Assembly (NCBI RefSeq): GCF_003710985.1
Contig: NZ_RHHT01000027.1
Span: 62,001-126,000, forward strand
DNA: 64,000 nucleotides
Direction: 5' to 3'
Origin: Brevibacillus panacihumi
GTDB taxonomy: Bacteria > Bacillota > Bacilli > Brevibacillales > Brevibacillaceae
Positions 7,322 to 15,134 of this stretch are shown here, piece by piece; positions within the stretch are counted from its first letter, which is position 1; each line of letters starts with the position of its first letter. The notes beneath the pieces are model-generated. The model saw nothing but the letters and a program-made list of their open reading frames with translations, made no database searches and had not been told where the DNA came from. A program made the position numbers and the translations under genes.

Positions 7322-8251
7322 ATGAAGGTACTGGTTCTGGGGGCAGGTGCGATTGGCGGTTATTTTGGGGGACGTTTGGCGCTGAGCGGTGTCGATGTGA
7401 CCTTTCTTGTTCGGGAGCGTCGGCGTCAGCAGTTGCAAGAACGCGGTTTGCGGATCGAAAGTGTGCATGGGGACGCGATTCTGGAAAATCCGCAACTGAT
7501 TGCGGCAGGAGAAGAGGCCGGGGAATTTGATGTCATCCTCTTGTCCAATAAAGCCTATCATCTGGCAGACAGCATCGATTCGATAGCTCCGTATGTAGGT
7601 GAGCAGACTGTCATCATACCGTTGCTCAACGGCTTTGCGCACATGGAGACGCTGTGGGAGCGCTTCGGCAAGGAACGGGTCATGGGCGGGCTTTGCTACA
7701 TTGAATCGACCTTGAATGCGCAGGGTGACGTCGTGCAAACCAGCAAGAACCATGACGCTGTCTTCGGGGAGTGGGAAGGCGGAGAAAGCGAGCGCGCCTT
7801 GCGGATCCAGGAAGCCTTTTCGGGGATCAACGGGAAGTTTCGGGCAAGCAGCCACATCCAGCGGGAGGTTTGGCACAAGTATCTGCTGATCACGACGCTT
7901 TCCGGAGTCACGACGCTGATGAATTCGTCGGTCGGTCCAATCTACTCGACGCCATCCGGGCTGGAGCTGACCTGGAAGCTGGCGGAAGAAGTGGCGTTGG
8001 TCATGCGCTCCCTGAAAGCGCCGCTCGATGACGACATAGTGGACAAACAAATGGAGCAATTCAAAAAAACACATGCCGGCATGAAATCCTCCATGCTGCG
8101 GGACATGGAAAAAGGGCTTCCCGTTGAAGCGGATCATCTGCAAGGCTATCTGTTAAAGCGAGCCCAAGAACTGCAGCTCTCCACTCCGCTGCTTAAGGTG
8201 GTATATACCAATCTGAAGGTATATGAACAGAAGCGGGGAGACGCAAAATAA
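7322..8251 (+). CDS. panE: 2-dehydropantoate 2-reductase (ketopantoate reductase)
   Basis: 309 residues. It reduces ketopantoate to pantoate with NADPH in coenzyme A synthesis. MKVLVLGAGAIGGYFGGRLA is the Rossmann GxGxxG motif, NKAYHL supplies the conserved lysine-containing loop after the Rossmann fold, and VWHKYLLITTLSGVTTLMNS the conserved helical segment with the catalytic-region Lys. I use the ATG at 7322, six bases after GGAGGAGA; the in-frame ATG at 7307 lies upstream of that site. It is divergent from glnA, and a GlnR/TnrA-like box lies between them. Bacilli often carry several PanE-like paralogs, so a different 2-oxoacid substrate cannot be excluded. Confidence 0.88.
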   Translation: MKVLVLGAGAIGGYFGGRLALSGVDVTFLVRERRRQQLQERGLRIESVHGDAILENPQLIAAGEEAGEFDVILLSNKAYHLADSIDSIAPYVGEQTVIIPLLNGFAHMETLWERFGKERVMGGLCYIESTLNAQGDVVQTSKNHDAVFGEWEGGESERALRIQEAFSGINGKFRASSHIQREVWHKYLLITTLSGVTTLMNSSVGPIYSTPSGLELTWKLAEEVALVMRSLKAPLDDDIVDKQMEQFKKTHAGMKSSMLRDMEKGLPVEADHLQGYLLKRAQELQLSTPLLKVVYTNLKVYEQKRGDAK

Positions 8252-8300
8252 GGTATAATGGTCGAAGAACAAGTCATTTGATAAATGAGGAGGGGCTGAG

Positions 8301-9239
8301 ATGGAAGTCATCAAGATTTCCCCCCGCGGATACTGTTATGGTGTCGTGGATGCGATGGTTTTGGCAGTCAAGACCGCTCAAGACGCCAACATGCCGCGTC
8401 CGATTCACATATTGGGTATGATCGTACACAATGCGCACGTCGTGGAGGCGTTTGAGAAGCAAGGAATCAAAACGCTGGACGGAGAGGACAGAATGGCTCT
8501 GCTGGATCAAATCGACGAGGGGACCGTTATTTTTACGGCTCACGGGGTTTCGCCAGAGGTGCGCAAAAAAGCGCGGGACAAGGGCCTGACTGTTGTGGAT
8601 GCGACATGTCCGGACGTGACCAAAACCCACGATTTGATTCGGGAAAAAGTCGAAGAAGGCTACCACGTGATCTACATTGGCAAAAAGGGTCATCCCGAGC
8701 CAGAGGGGGCGATCGGCATCGCGCCGGATCATGTGCACCTGGTGCAAAAGCTGGAGGATCTGGATGCGATCGGAGAGGTGCCCGCAGACAAGCTGATCGT
8801 GACCAACCAGACGACCATGAGCCAATGGGATGTCAAGCATTTAATGGAAGCCATCGTGGAACGTTTTCCGCAGGTGGAGGTCCACAATGAGATTTGCATG
8901 GCTACACAGGTTCGGCAGGAAGCTGTGGCTGCCCAAGCGGGAGAGGCAGACCTGTGCATCGTCGTCGGCGATCCGCGAAGCAACAACTCCAACCGCCTGG
9001 CACAAGTCTCGGAGGAGATTGCCAACGTACCGTCCTACCGGATTGCGGATCTGTCCGAACTGGACATTGAATGGCTGAAAGGGAAGAAGAACATCGCGGT
9101 GACGTCTGGTGCTTCGACGCCTACGCCGCTGACCAAGGAGGTCATCAGCTTTTTGGAGCAGTTCGATGAATTCAACCCGGCCACATGGGAGAAGAAACGT
9201 ACGGTGAACATGGCAAAAATTTTGCCCGCAGTTAAATAG
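8301..9239 (+). CDS. ispH: 4-hydroxy-3-methylbut-2-enyl diphosphate reductase
   Basis: 312 residues. This [4Fe-4S] enzyme carries out the last step of the MEP pathway, giving IPP and DMAPP for isoprenoids. The three conserved cysteines are visible in PRGYCYGV (near residue 12), VDATCPDV and [12 protein letters not shown], along with the His-containing segments [11 protein letters not shown] and TAHGVSP and the SNN motif [10 protein letters not shown]. The ATG follows GAGGAGGGGCTGAG. The length matches the Bacillus YqfP type. A short gap (8 bases) to the following MFS gene suggests cotranscription. Confidence 0.95.
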   Translation: MEVIKISPRGYCYGVVDAMVLAVKTAQDANMPRPIHILGMIVHNAHVVEAFEKQGIKTLDGEDRMALLDQIDEGTVIFTAHGVSPEVRKKARDKGLTVVDATCPDVTKTHDLIREKVEEGYHVIYIGKKGHPEPEGAIGIAPDHVHLVQKLEDLDAIGEVPADKLIVTNQTTMSQWDVKHLMEAIVERFPQVEVHNEICMATQVRQEAVAAQAGEADLCIVVGDPRSNNSNRLAQVSEEIANVPSYRIADLSELDIEWLKGKKNIAVTSGASTPTPLTKEVISFLEQFDEFNPATWEKKRTVNMAKILPAVK

Positions 9240-9247
9240 GAGACGCT

Positions 9248-10465
9248 ATGCAAACACAATTTGACCGCCAAAAAAGCAGCGCTGGGAGCAAGCTGGTACA
9301 TCTCAGCGCTCTTTATCTGTTCATTTACTATGGACTTGGGGCGTTTACCCCCTTGATCATGCAGTATTACCAGTCGATCAACCTCACCGGAACGCAGATC
9401 GGGCTGATCAGTGCGACTACCCCGATCGTCTCGATTGTGACCCAGCCGCTCTGGGGAATGATTTGCGACAAGTTTCAGATCCGCAAAGGCGTGCTTGTCC
9501 TGACACTGCTTGTCTCCGGATTGATCGGCCTGCTGTTTCCAGCGGTTTCCACCTTTGCGCTAGTCCTGATTTTGTATACGCTGCTATCTGTGTTCCAAAG
9601 TGCTGTTGTTCCCGTATCGGACAGCATCGCTCTCGGCTACGTAAAAAAATATCAGCTGCAGTTCGGCGACATCCGCATGTGGGGCGCGATTGGCTTTGCC
9701 CTGGCCGCTTTTGTAACGGGCCTTTTGATTGAAAAATGGGGTCCGTCGGTCATTTTCATCTCTTACTTTGCAGCCATGGTTGCCGCGATCCTGTTCCTTC
9801 AGCGTGTGCCGGTGGAAACGGCCGCTGCTCCGAAATTTACGACGAGCATGCTGGCGGGAATCAAAGACCTGCTGAAGCTGCCGCGCTTTCTGCTCTTTCT
9901 GGCGGCGTCCTTCTTCGTATTTGGCTCGATTAATGCCAACAACATCTGGTTCTCTTTGTACTACCAGGAGATTGGCGGGACGGTAGCGGGTGTCGGGCTT
10001 GCTTTTCTGCTTTTTGCCGGGAGCGAAGCCCCGTGCATGAAGCTTGCCGGCTATTGCGCACGGCGCTGGGGACTGGAGCTGACCATCTTGCTCGCTGCCA
10101 GCGTCTCCGCCGTTCGCTGGTTCTGGTACAGCTCAGCACCCAGTACAACCGCTGTCATTGCGCTCTTTTTCATACAGGGGATATCCGTCGGCTTTTACCT
10201 CGCTACAGCCGCTCAGTTTGTTCGGGAGAATACGCCGGCCGCTCTGCAAGTGACGGCATTGGCGCTCTTTTTCTCTGTCGGACACGGACTCGGCACGATG
10301 CTGTGCAATCTCACGGCTGGCTGGATCAAAGATACATATTCTACGCTATCCATCTATTTGTTTTTCGGCAGTGTGACCATCTTGGGACTGATCCCCTTGC
10401 TGCTCATCCGCTTCGGACCGTGGAAAGCAGTCGAGGAAAAAGAAGACGTGGGAGTTACTGGATAA
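9248..10465 (+). CDS. MFS transporter (MFS_1-like/HcaT-type)
   Basis: 405 residues with about twelve predicted membrane helices. The N-terminus LYLFIYYGLGAFTPLIMQYY, followed by SINLTGTQIGLISATTPIVS, matches the MFS_1-like branch that includes HcaT/nucleoside-symporter-like proteins. The loop after helix 2 reads GMICDKFQIRKG, the typical MFS motif A position. It sits right behind ispH with a short gap and overlaps the end of a convergent gene by 11 bases. The substrate is unknown; the pairing with ispH does not by itself imply an isoprenoid substrate. Confidence 0.82.
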   Translation: MQTQFDRQKSSAGSKLVHLSALYLFIYYGLGAFTPLIMQYYQSINLTGTQIGLISATTPIVSIVTQPLWGMICDKFQIRKGVLVLTLLVSGLIGLLFPAVSTFALVLILYTLLSVFQSAVVPVSDSIALGYVKKYQLQFGDIRMWGAIGFALAAFVTGLLIEKWGPSVIFISYFAAMVAAILFLQRVPVETAAAPKFTTSMLAGIKDLLKLPRFLLFLAASFFVFGSINANNIWFSLYYQEIGGTVAGVGLAFLLFAGSEAPCMKLAGYCARRWGLELTILLAASVSAVRWFWYSSAPSTTAVIALFFIQGISVGFYLATAAQFVRENTPAALQVTALALFFSVGHGLGTMLCNLTAGWIKDTYSTLSIYLFFGSVTILGLIPLLLIRFGPWKAVEEKEDVGVTG

Positions 10466-10844
10466 TCAGCATCCCCTGGAATCCGGTCTCGGGGTAGCCG
10501 GGTGTGTCCGAGACGAAGGCATAGCTGCCCTTTTTTCGGGCTGAGAATTGCAGAAGGGCTGACTGGCTTGGCTGTAACTCGCTGGATGCAATTTTCAGAT
10601 CGCGGATGGCCAAATTATGCGGTTTCAGATCCGTGTTGACGATCATCAGCGAGACGAGATCCCCTTCGCGAACGGTGATGCGGTTGGGCAGAAAACCGGC
10701 ATTGGAAATGGTCACAGTCTGGGTCCGTGTTGCGGCAGGAAAGTGGGTATGTACCTGTACGGATCGATGCATCGCCAAAAGTCCTGTGATCATCACGAGT
10801 GCCAGGAACGGATAGCCCAACTGCTTGAACCGTCGAAAGTGCAT
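10455..10844 (-). CDS. Membrane-anchored cupredoxin-like protein lacking the full copper-site motif
   Basis: 129 residues. The start at 10844 has AAAGGAGTCGATAGG before it. One N-terminal helix (YPFLALVMITGLLAM) anchors a cupredoxin fold: TVTISNAGFLPNRITVREGD and LMIVNTDLKPHNLAIRDL. The first copper-ligand His is present in KPHNL, but the usual C-terminal Cys and His are replaced: the region reads YAFVSDTPGYPETGFQGMLI, with Ser and Tyr at the expected positions. Copper binding may therefore be weak or lost. It faces the MFS gene and overlaps its 3' end. A role in extracytoplasmic electron transfer or metal handling is possible but not shown. Confidence 0.72.
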   Translation of the reverse strand: MHFRRFKQLGYPFLALVMITGLLAMHRSVQVHTHFPAATRTQTVTISNAGFLPNRITVREGDLVSLMIVNTDLKPHNLAIRDLKIASSELQPSQSALLQFSARKKGSYAFVSDTPGYPETGFQGMLIIQ

Positions 10845-10974
10845 TCCTATCGACTCCTTTTGCGCATGATGCCATGGTGTTTGTATGATTAGGCTGTCCC
10901 TGCAAGAGGAGAGATAACCAAAAAAGAAGGATGCGAAAAAGTCCCTGATGCTCAATGGGGACTATTTTTTTGTA

Positions 10975-11001
10975 TATTACTTTGTCATACATAGTAATAT
11001 G
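10975..11001. promoter_or_regulatory. Inverted repeat before padR, probable operator
   Basis: ATATTACT (10975-10982) and AGTAATAT (10994-11001) form perfect 8-base arms with an 11-base spacer, 31 bases before the PadR gene. PadR-family repressors commonly bind such AT-rich palindromes upstream of their own operons. Confidence 0.55.
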
Positions 11002-11031
11002 TGGTACGTTATACTCTGCGAGGTGATTTAG

Positions 11032-11373
11032 ATGCGCGACAGCAGCATAAGCAGTGACCTGATCCGCGGCCATATCGATACGATTATTCTGCGGATTTTA
11101 TGCGAAGGCGACAATTACGGGTACGAGATCATCAAGGCCATTCTGCGAATCAGTGAAGGCCAGTACGAATTGAAGGAGCCCTCCTTGTATACCAGCTTGA
11201 AACGCCTGGAGGGACAAAAGCTGATCTCCTCTTATTGGGGAGATGAGAGCCAGGGCGGCAGGCGCAAGTATTATCAGGTCACCCTGCTGGGACGGGAAGC
11301 CTATGAACAATCACTGGAAGCCTGGAAGGTAGCCAGAGAGCTTATCGACAAGCTTTTGGAGAGAAAGGAGTAA
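11032..11373 (+). CDS. PadR-family transcriptional regulator
   Basis: 113 residues, the short PadR class. RGHIDTIILRILCEGDNYGY and EIIKAILRISEGQYELKEPS form the conserved winged helix, with LYTSLKRLEGQKLISSYW as recognition helix and wing, and GGRRKYYQVTLLG closing the domain. The C-terminal helix is short. ATG follows GCGAGGTG. It starts an operon of two membrane-protein genes (5-base gap to the next). This arrangement, PadR plus a permease-prefix (DUF1700-like) protein, is frequent in Firmicutes and usually means that the regulator controls its own operon. Confidence 0.9.
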   Translation: MRDSSISSDLIRGHIDTIILRILCEGDNYGYEIIKAILRISEGQYELKEPSLYTSLKRLEGQKLISSYWGDESQGGRRKYYQVTLLGREAYEQSLEAWKVARELIDKLLERKE

Positions 11374-11378
11374 TCACA

Positions 11379-12071
11379 ATGGACCCATTACAACGTCACG
11401 TGCAGGTTTTGTTTCGGAAATACAACCGGGGCGCCAGCAAACAGATTGAGGAATTGAAGCGCGAGGTGCTGAGCAATCTGGAGGCGAAGGTAGCTGATCT
11501 GACAGCAGGTGGAATGGATCGCGAGGAAGCCATCGCACAGGCTACCGCAAGCATTCCGTCGGTAGAGCATCTGATCGATGACAACCGGAGCGTCTACGTC
11601 AACCAGTATAGCGTCGAGTACGTCCAAATCGCGCTGCTGTACGCGCTGATTGCCTGGATCGTCTCCATGCCGCTTCGGGTCGTCGGGACAGGAGCAGTGA
11701 TCCATTCCTTGTTTTTTGTGATCAGCTTGCTCATTGGCGCAGTCTACCTGGTGTTGCTTGTACGTTTGAGAGATCAGGCATTTCGGGAGAAGAGGGCTTT
11801 CTTGAACATGCGGTTCGCCTATAGCCTGCGAAAAAAGGGCTGGTGGCTTTGGGCTGTTTTCATCCTTGTCTCCGTCCTTTATACAACGGCGGTTCGATTT
11901 GGCAGCAACATCTGGTTCTGGCGCGAGGTGCAGATTTCAGGTCCGTACCAATTCGCGGAAATGGCGATCCCGTATATCTTGCCTTTTTTTAGTCTGATCG
12001 TCCCGTTGCTGCTTCACGTCTCACCTAAGTTGATGATGAAATACGAGGTGGATGAAGATGAATTGGCGTAA
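11379..12071 (+). CDS. Permease-prefix/DUF1700-like membrane protein
   Basis: 230 residues. The N-terminal ~75 residues are soluble and helical, with KQIEELKREVLSNLEAKVAD and GMDREEAIAQATASIP, the pattern of 'permease prefix domain 1' found in PadR-linked proteins. Residues ~85-220 carry four predicted membrane helices. The gene follows padR by five bases and overlaps the next gene. No transport motifs are visible. It may help sense or transmit an envelope signal to the PadR regulator; this is inference from context. Confidence 0.72.
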   Translation: MDPLQRHVQVLFRKYNRGASKQIEELKREVLSNLEAKVADLTAGGMDREEAIAQATASIPSVEHLIDDNRSVYVNQYSVEYVQIALLYALIAWIVSMPLRVVGTGAVIHSLFFVISLLIGAVYLVLLVRLRDQAFREKRAFLNMRFAYSLRKKGWWLWAVFILVSVLYTTAVRFGSNIWFWREVQISGPYQFAEMAIPYILPFFSLIVPLLLHVSPKLMMKYEVDEDELA

Positions 12072-12615
12072 TAAAGCGATTCTTTTGCTCCTGCTGATCG
12101 GGGGTTTTCTCTATGCGGTGATTCAAGGGATTGTCATCCCGGCTAACGAGGAAAAAGCAGAGCAGTACCAACGCGAGCAGCAGGAGCCATGGACGCATGA
12201 TCTAAAAAGCGTTCTGCCCTATAAAAATCCGTACATGGGGAATGCAGGAAATCTGATCAACTTGTTTGCGCATCTGCCGCTGAATGAGTTGGAGCGTACC
12301 TATGAGCTGGAATCGGATCGATTTACTGTGAATCTGCACTACAAGGAAGCCGCAGGGGAAATCGGCATGAAAGAATTGAAAAGAAAGCTGCTGTACAATT
12401 CCCTCGCAGCTTTCGCCTTGATCGACAATCTCCAGGTTGTTCACTATCATTTCACCGACACGACGTTGACGGCGAGGCGGGCAGATGTGGAGCGAATCTT
12501 CCCGGGACCTTTGGCCGAATTGCTGAAGGAGGAGCGCTGGCAGGAGGATGTACAGAAGAAATGGGCGGACGAGGAGTTCCTTGAGAAAAGCGTGGAGACG
12601 GTATTTGGAGGGTAG
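12058..12615 (+). CDS. DUF4825-like membrane-anchored protein
   Basis: 185 residues. One N-terminal helix (AILLLLLIGGFLYAVIQGIV) anchors an extracytoplasmic domain. The segment LPYKNPYMGNAGNLINLFAH, followed by LPLNELERTYELESDRFTVN, matches the DUF4825 pattern (K-N-x-Y-x-G-N, then L-P-L). I prefer ATG 12058, seven bases after GAGGTG; ATG 12052 is too close to that site. It overlaps the preceding gene by 14 bases and ends the PadR operon. Function unknown. Confidence 0.7.
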   Translation: MNWRNKAILLLLLIGGFLYAVIQGIVIPANEEKAEQYQREQQEPWTHDLKSVLPYKNPYMGNAGNLINLFAHLPLNELERTYELESDRFTVNLHYKEAAGEIGMKELKRKLLYNSLAAFALIDNLQVVHYHFTDTTLTARRADVERIFPGPLAELLKEERWQEDVQKKWADEEFLEKSVETVFGG

Positions 12616-12645
12616 CAGCCCTGCAGAAAATGCCTGCAAGGGCTG
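12616..12645. terminator. Weak hairpin between convergent genes
   Basis: CAGCCCTGCAG and CTGCAAGGGCTG pair with a single bulge between the DUF4825 gene and pit. No T-tract is present on either strand, so termination activity is uncertain. Confidence 0.4.
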
Positions 12646-12655
12646 ATCTACAACA

Positions 12656-13663
12656 CTACAGAAAAAGGGCCAGCACTAAATAAAACAAGGCTGCAATGAT
12701 CGCGGAGATCGGGAGAGTAATAAACCAGGTGATGACAATTCGCTTGGCTACTCCCCAATTGACGTTTTTGAAGCGTTTGGCTGCACCTACACCCATGATG
12801 GCCGAAGAGATCACATGAGTGGAGCTGACGGGCAAGCCAAGCTGAGTAAAGCTGAAAATGATTGTCGAAGAGGTAAGGTCTGCAGTCGCTCCGTTGATCG
12901 GCTCGATTTTCGTGATCTTGCCTCCGACAGTCTTGATGATTTTCCACCCGCCTACAGAAGTTCCCAGACCCATTGCCAATGCGCAGACAAACTGAACCCA
13001 AAACGGGATATGTGAGGCATCCTGTTGTACATTGGCCGCCACCAACGCGAAGACGATGATGCCCATCGCTTTTTGGGCGTCGTTGGTACCATGTGTAAAG
13101 GATTGCAGAGCGGCAGTGAGAATTTGAAAATAGCGGAATCCTCGATTTACCTTCACGGGAGGAGTCGACACCCGGCTAAACAGCAGGTAGAGCAAATTCA
13201 TCAGAACATAGCCGACTACGAGTGCGATGATGGGGGACAGGATCAGGGCTTTGAAAATATCCATAAACCCGCTCCAGTTGACTTGTCCCCATCCCGCTGA
13301 TGCAATGACAGCTCCGGCGAGCGAACCGATCAAGGCATGGGACGAGCTGCTGGGAATTCCGTACCACCAAGTCACCAGGTTCCAGGTGATCGCGGCCAGC
13401 AAAGCGGCAATGACGACCAGTACGCCAAAGTCCAACTGTGCCGGATCAGCGATTTTTCCGCCGATGGTCTTGGCTACCCCAGTGAATGTGAGAGCCCCGA
13501 TGAAATTCATGGAGGCGGCCAGGATGATGGCGATTCTAGGGGGCAAGGCTTTTGTCGAGACTGTTGTTGCGATTGCATTCGCCGTGTCGTGAAACCCATT
13601 GATAAAATCAAAGGAAACAGCGAGCAGCACAACCAGGACCACTAATGTGAGACCCGTTTCCAT
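12656..13663 (-). CDS. pit: Inorganic phosphate transporter, PiT family
   Basis: 335 residues with about ten membrane helices. The two PiT signature repeats are present: FDFINGFHDTANAIATTVST near the N-terminus and SFTHGTNDAQKAMGII in the second half, plus paired WWYGIPSSSSHALIG and LGLPVSSTHVISS. The protein takes up phosphate, as a metal-phosphate complex, with protons or sodium. It lies 20 bases downstream of a DUF47 gene in the same direction, the standard pit operon arrangement in Bacilli. Confidence 0.93.
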   Translation of the reverse strand: METGLTLVVLVVLLAVSFDFINGFHDTANAIATTVSTKALPPRIAIILAASMNFIGALTFTGVAKTIGGKIADPAQLDFGVLVVIAALLAAITWNLVTWWYGIPSSSSHALIGSLAGAVIASAGWGQVNWSGFMDIFKALILSPIIALVVGYVLMNLLYLLFSRVSTPPVKVNRGFRYFQILTAALQSFTHGTNDAQKAMGIIVFALVAANVQQDASHIPFWVQFVCALAMGLGTSVGGWKIIKTVGGKITKIEPINGATADLTSSTIIFSFTQLGLPVSSTHVISSAIMGVGAAKRFKNVNWGVAKRIVITWFITLPISAIIAALFYLVLALFL

Positions 13664-13683
13664 AGGGCATGTTTCTCCTTCTC

Positions 13684-14301
13684 TTAGGTGTTTCCCATGA
13701 TCACGGTTTCCAGGACATCCGCTACATCCTCGCAGCTATCCGTTACCTCTTCCAGCAGCTCGTAGATTTCCTTGTATTGCATGATGTGTATGGCATCTGA
13801 TGAATTCTTGAACAATCCCCGCACGCTGCTTCGCAGCAGTTCATCGCCTTGGCTCTCCAGCTCGTTGATGCCGATGATGTACTCTTTCATCGCAGAAAGC
13901 TTTTGTTTTTGCAACAGCTCGAGCGCCAGTACAATTTGCTTGGTCGACTGCTCGATGATCTCGGCAAATTGGATCATCACTTCATCGCCCAAGGTGATAT
14001 CGAACATATACAGACGGGCTGCGCACCCCTCCAGACCGTCGAGAACGTCATCGAGCTTGATAGCCAGCTCCATCACATCTTCCCGTTCGATAGCGGTAAT
14101 GAAAGTCTTGTTGATCCGCACGATGATCTCGTGAATCAGCTGATCGCCTTTGGACTCGAACTCCTTCATCGTGTTGGCGAAGCTTTCCACTGATTCCAGG
14201 GACCGGACCTTGTACTGATTGAAAAAAACGGCTGAGTCGTGGACGTTTTGGGCGATCAGGAGAAGATCATCCAAGAGTGGGTCTGATTTGGTAAAAAGCA
14301 T
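13684..14301 (-). CDS. DUF47/PhoU-like Pit accessory protein
   Basis: 205 residues, all helical. The start at 14301 (MLFTKSDPLLDDLLLIAQNV) follows AGAGGTC; the longer frame adds unrelated sequence. ESKGDQLIHEIIVRINKTF and IKLDDVLDGLEG are typical of DUF47 proteins, which are PhoU-like helical bundles with metal-binding E/D motifs. They are encoded next to PiT transporters and are thought to control transporter activity. Here it is the first gene of the pit operon. Confidence 0.9.
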   Translation of the reverse strand: MLFTKSDPLLDDLLLIAQNVHDSAVFFNQYKVRSLESVESFANTMKEFESKGDQLIHEIIVRINKTFITAIEREDVMELAIKLDDVLDGLEGCAARLYMFDITLGDEVMIQFAEIIEQSTKQIVLALELLQKQKLSAMKEYIIGINELESQGDELLRSSVRGLFKNSSDAIHIMQYKEIYELLEEVTDSCEDVADVLETVIMGNT

Positions 14302-14382
14302 AGGGACCTCTACCTTTCGAGAATGACTCTGACTAGGAGTATTGTCGGTGGAGAGGAGGTGGATTATGCACCAAAATGCCAT

Positions 14383-15000
14383 TTATCGCGTGAAAAGCCC
14401 CCAGGCCATGTACAGGGCGACACCCCACATGATACAGGCAGAAGCGATGTTCAGCCCGCGAAGGAATCGGCCGGAACGATCCAGTTCACCCATCAGCCGA
14501 CCTGCCAGGCACAAACCGAAAAACCAGAGGCAGGAGACAGCGATGCAGGCGATCGTAAAACCCCATTTCGGTGCTCCGGCGTAGCTGAGCGAGCTGGTGC
14601 CGATGACCCCGATCGTGTCGAGAATCGCGTGAGGATTGAACAATGAAACGGATGCGGCAAAGATCACTTGTCTTCTGGGAGAAAACTGTACGGCCTTTTG
14701 CTCGTTTTCCGAGGAAGGCTGGCTGCGCCAGGTGAGGTAGCCCATGTACAGCAAAAAAAGGATCCCGATGGCATACAGCAGCGTTTTCAGCCAGGCTACA
14801 GAAAGGACGACGAGCGATACCCCAAGAACAGCCAAAAGGATCAGGATGGTGTCGCATAGCGCGGCTGTCAGGACGACAGGCAAAGCGCGCCATAAGGTAG
14901 GCTGAAGCGCCCCCTGTGTAAAGACAAAGACGTTTTGTGCCCCAAGCGGCAGGATCAGTCCGAATGCGAGCAAGAATCCATGTAGAATAGCTTCAATCAA
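14383..15000 (-). CDS. LysE/ArgO-family amino acid exporter
   Basis: 205 residues, the normal LysE length, with six predicted helices. I use the TTG at 15000, preceded by CGGAGGG and an A-run; the longer frame continues into the intergenic region. FGLILPLGAQNVFVFTQGAL is the LysE/ArgO N-terminal signature, and SLFNPHAILDTIGVIG the conserved Asn-Pro-His region. It exports basic or other amino acids from the cytoplasm. A MocR-type regulator is divergently transcribed 134 bases away, the usual partner of such exporters. Confidence 0.88.
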   Translation of the reverse strand: MIEAILHGFLLAFGLILPLGAQNVFVFTQGALQPTLWRALPVVLTAALCDTILILLAVLGVSLVVLSVAWLKTLLYAIGILFLLYMGYLTWRSQPSSENEQKAVQFSPRRQVIFAASVSLFNPHAILDTIGVIGTSSLSYAGAPKWGFTIACIAVSCLWFFGLCLAGRLMGELDRSGRFLRGLNIASACIMWGVALYMAWGLFTR

Positions 15001-15076
15001 TTTTTTTCCCTCCGATGATTGCGAACAGCGTTCTTTTTTTTCATTATCGCTTCTGCTCGAACGTCTGTCTCCAGCC

Positions 15077-15112
15077 AATTGGTTTGCCTCTACCCCAACC
15101 AATTCGTACAAT
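15077..15112 (+). promoter_or_regulatory. Promoter and inverted-repeat operator between lysE-like and mocR-like genes
   Basis: TTGCCT (15084-15089) and TACAAT (15107-15112) with a 17-base spacer form a promoter for the regulator. AATTGGTT (15077-15084) and AACCAATT (15097-15104) are perfect 8-base inverted arms, one ending at the first base of the -35 and the other inside the spacer. This is a likely binding site for the MocR-type regulator itself. Confidence 0.55.
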
Positions 15113-15134
15113 ACAGATAAGAGGAGGGATCGAG

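Noticed and set aside
7199-8143. Minus-strand frame of 314 codons opposite panE.
   Set aside because: Covers the glnA promoter and panE; panE has all expected motifs and its own ribosome-binding site.
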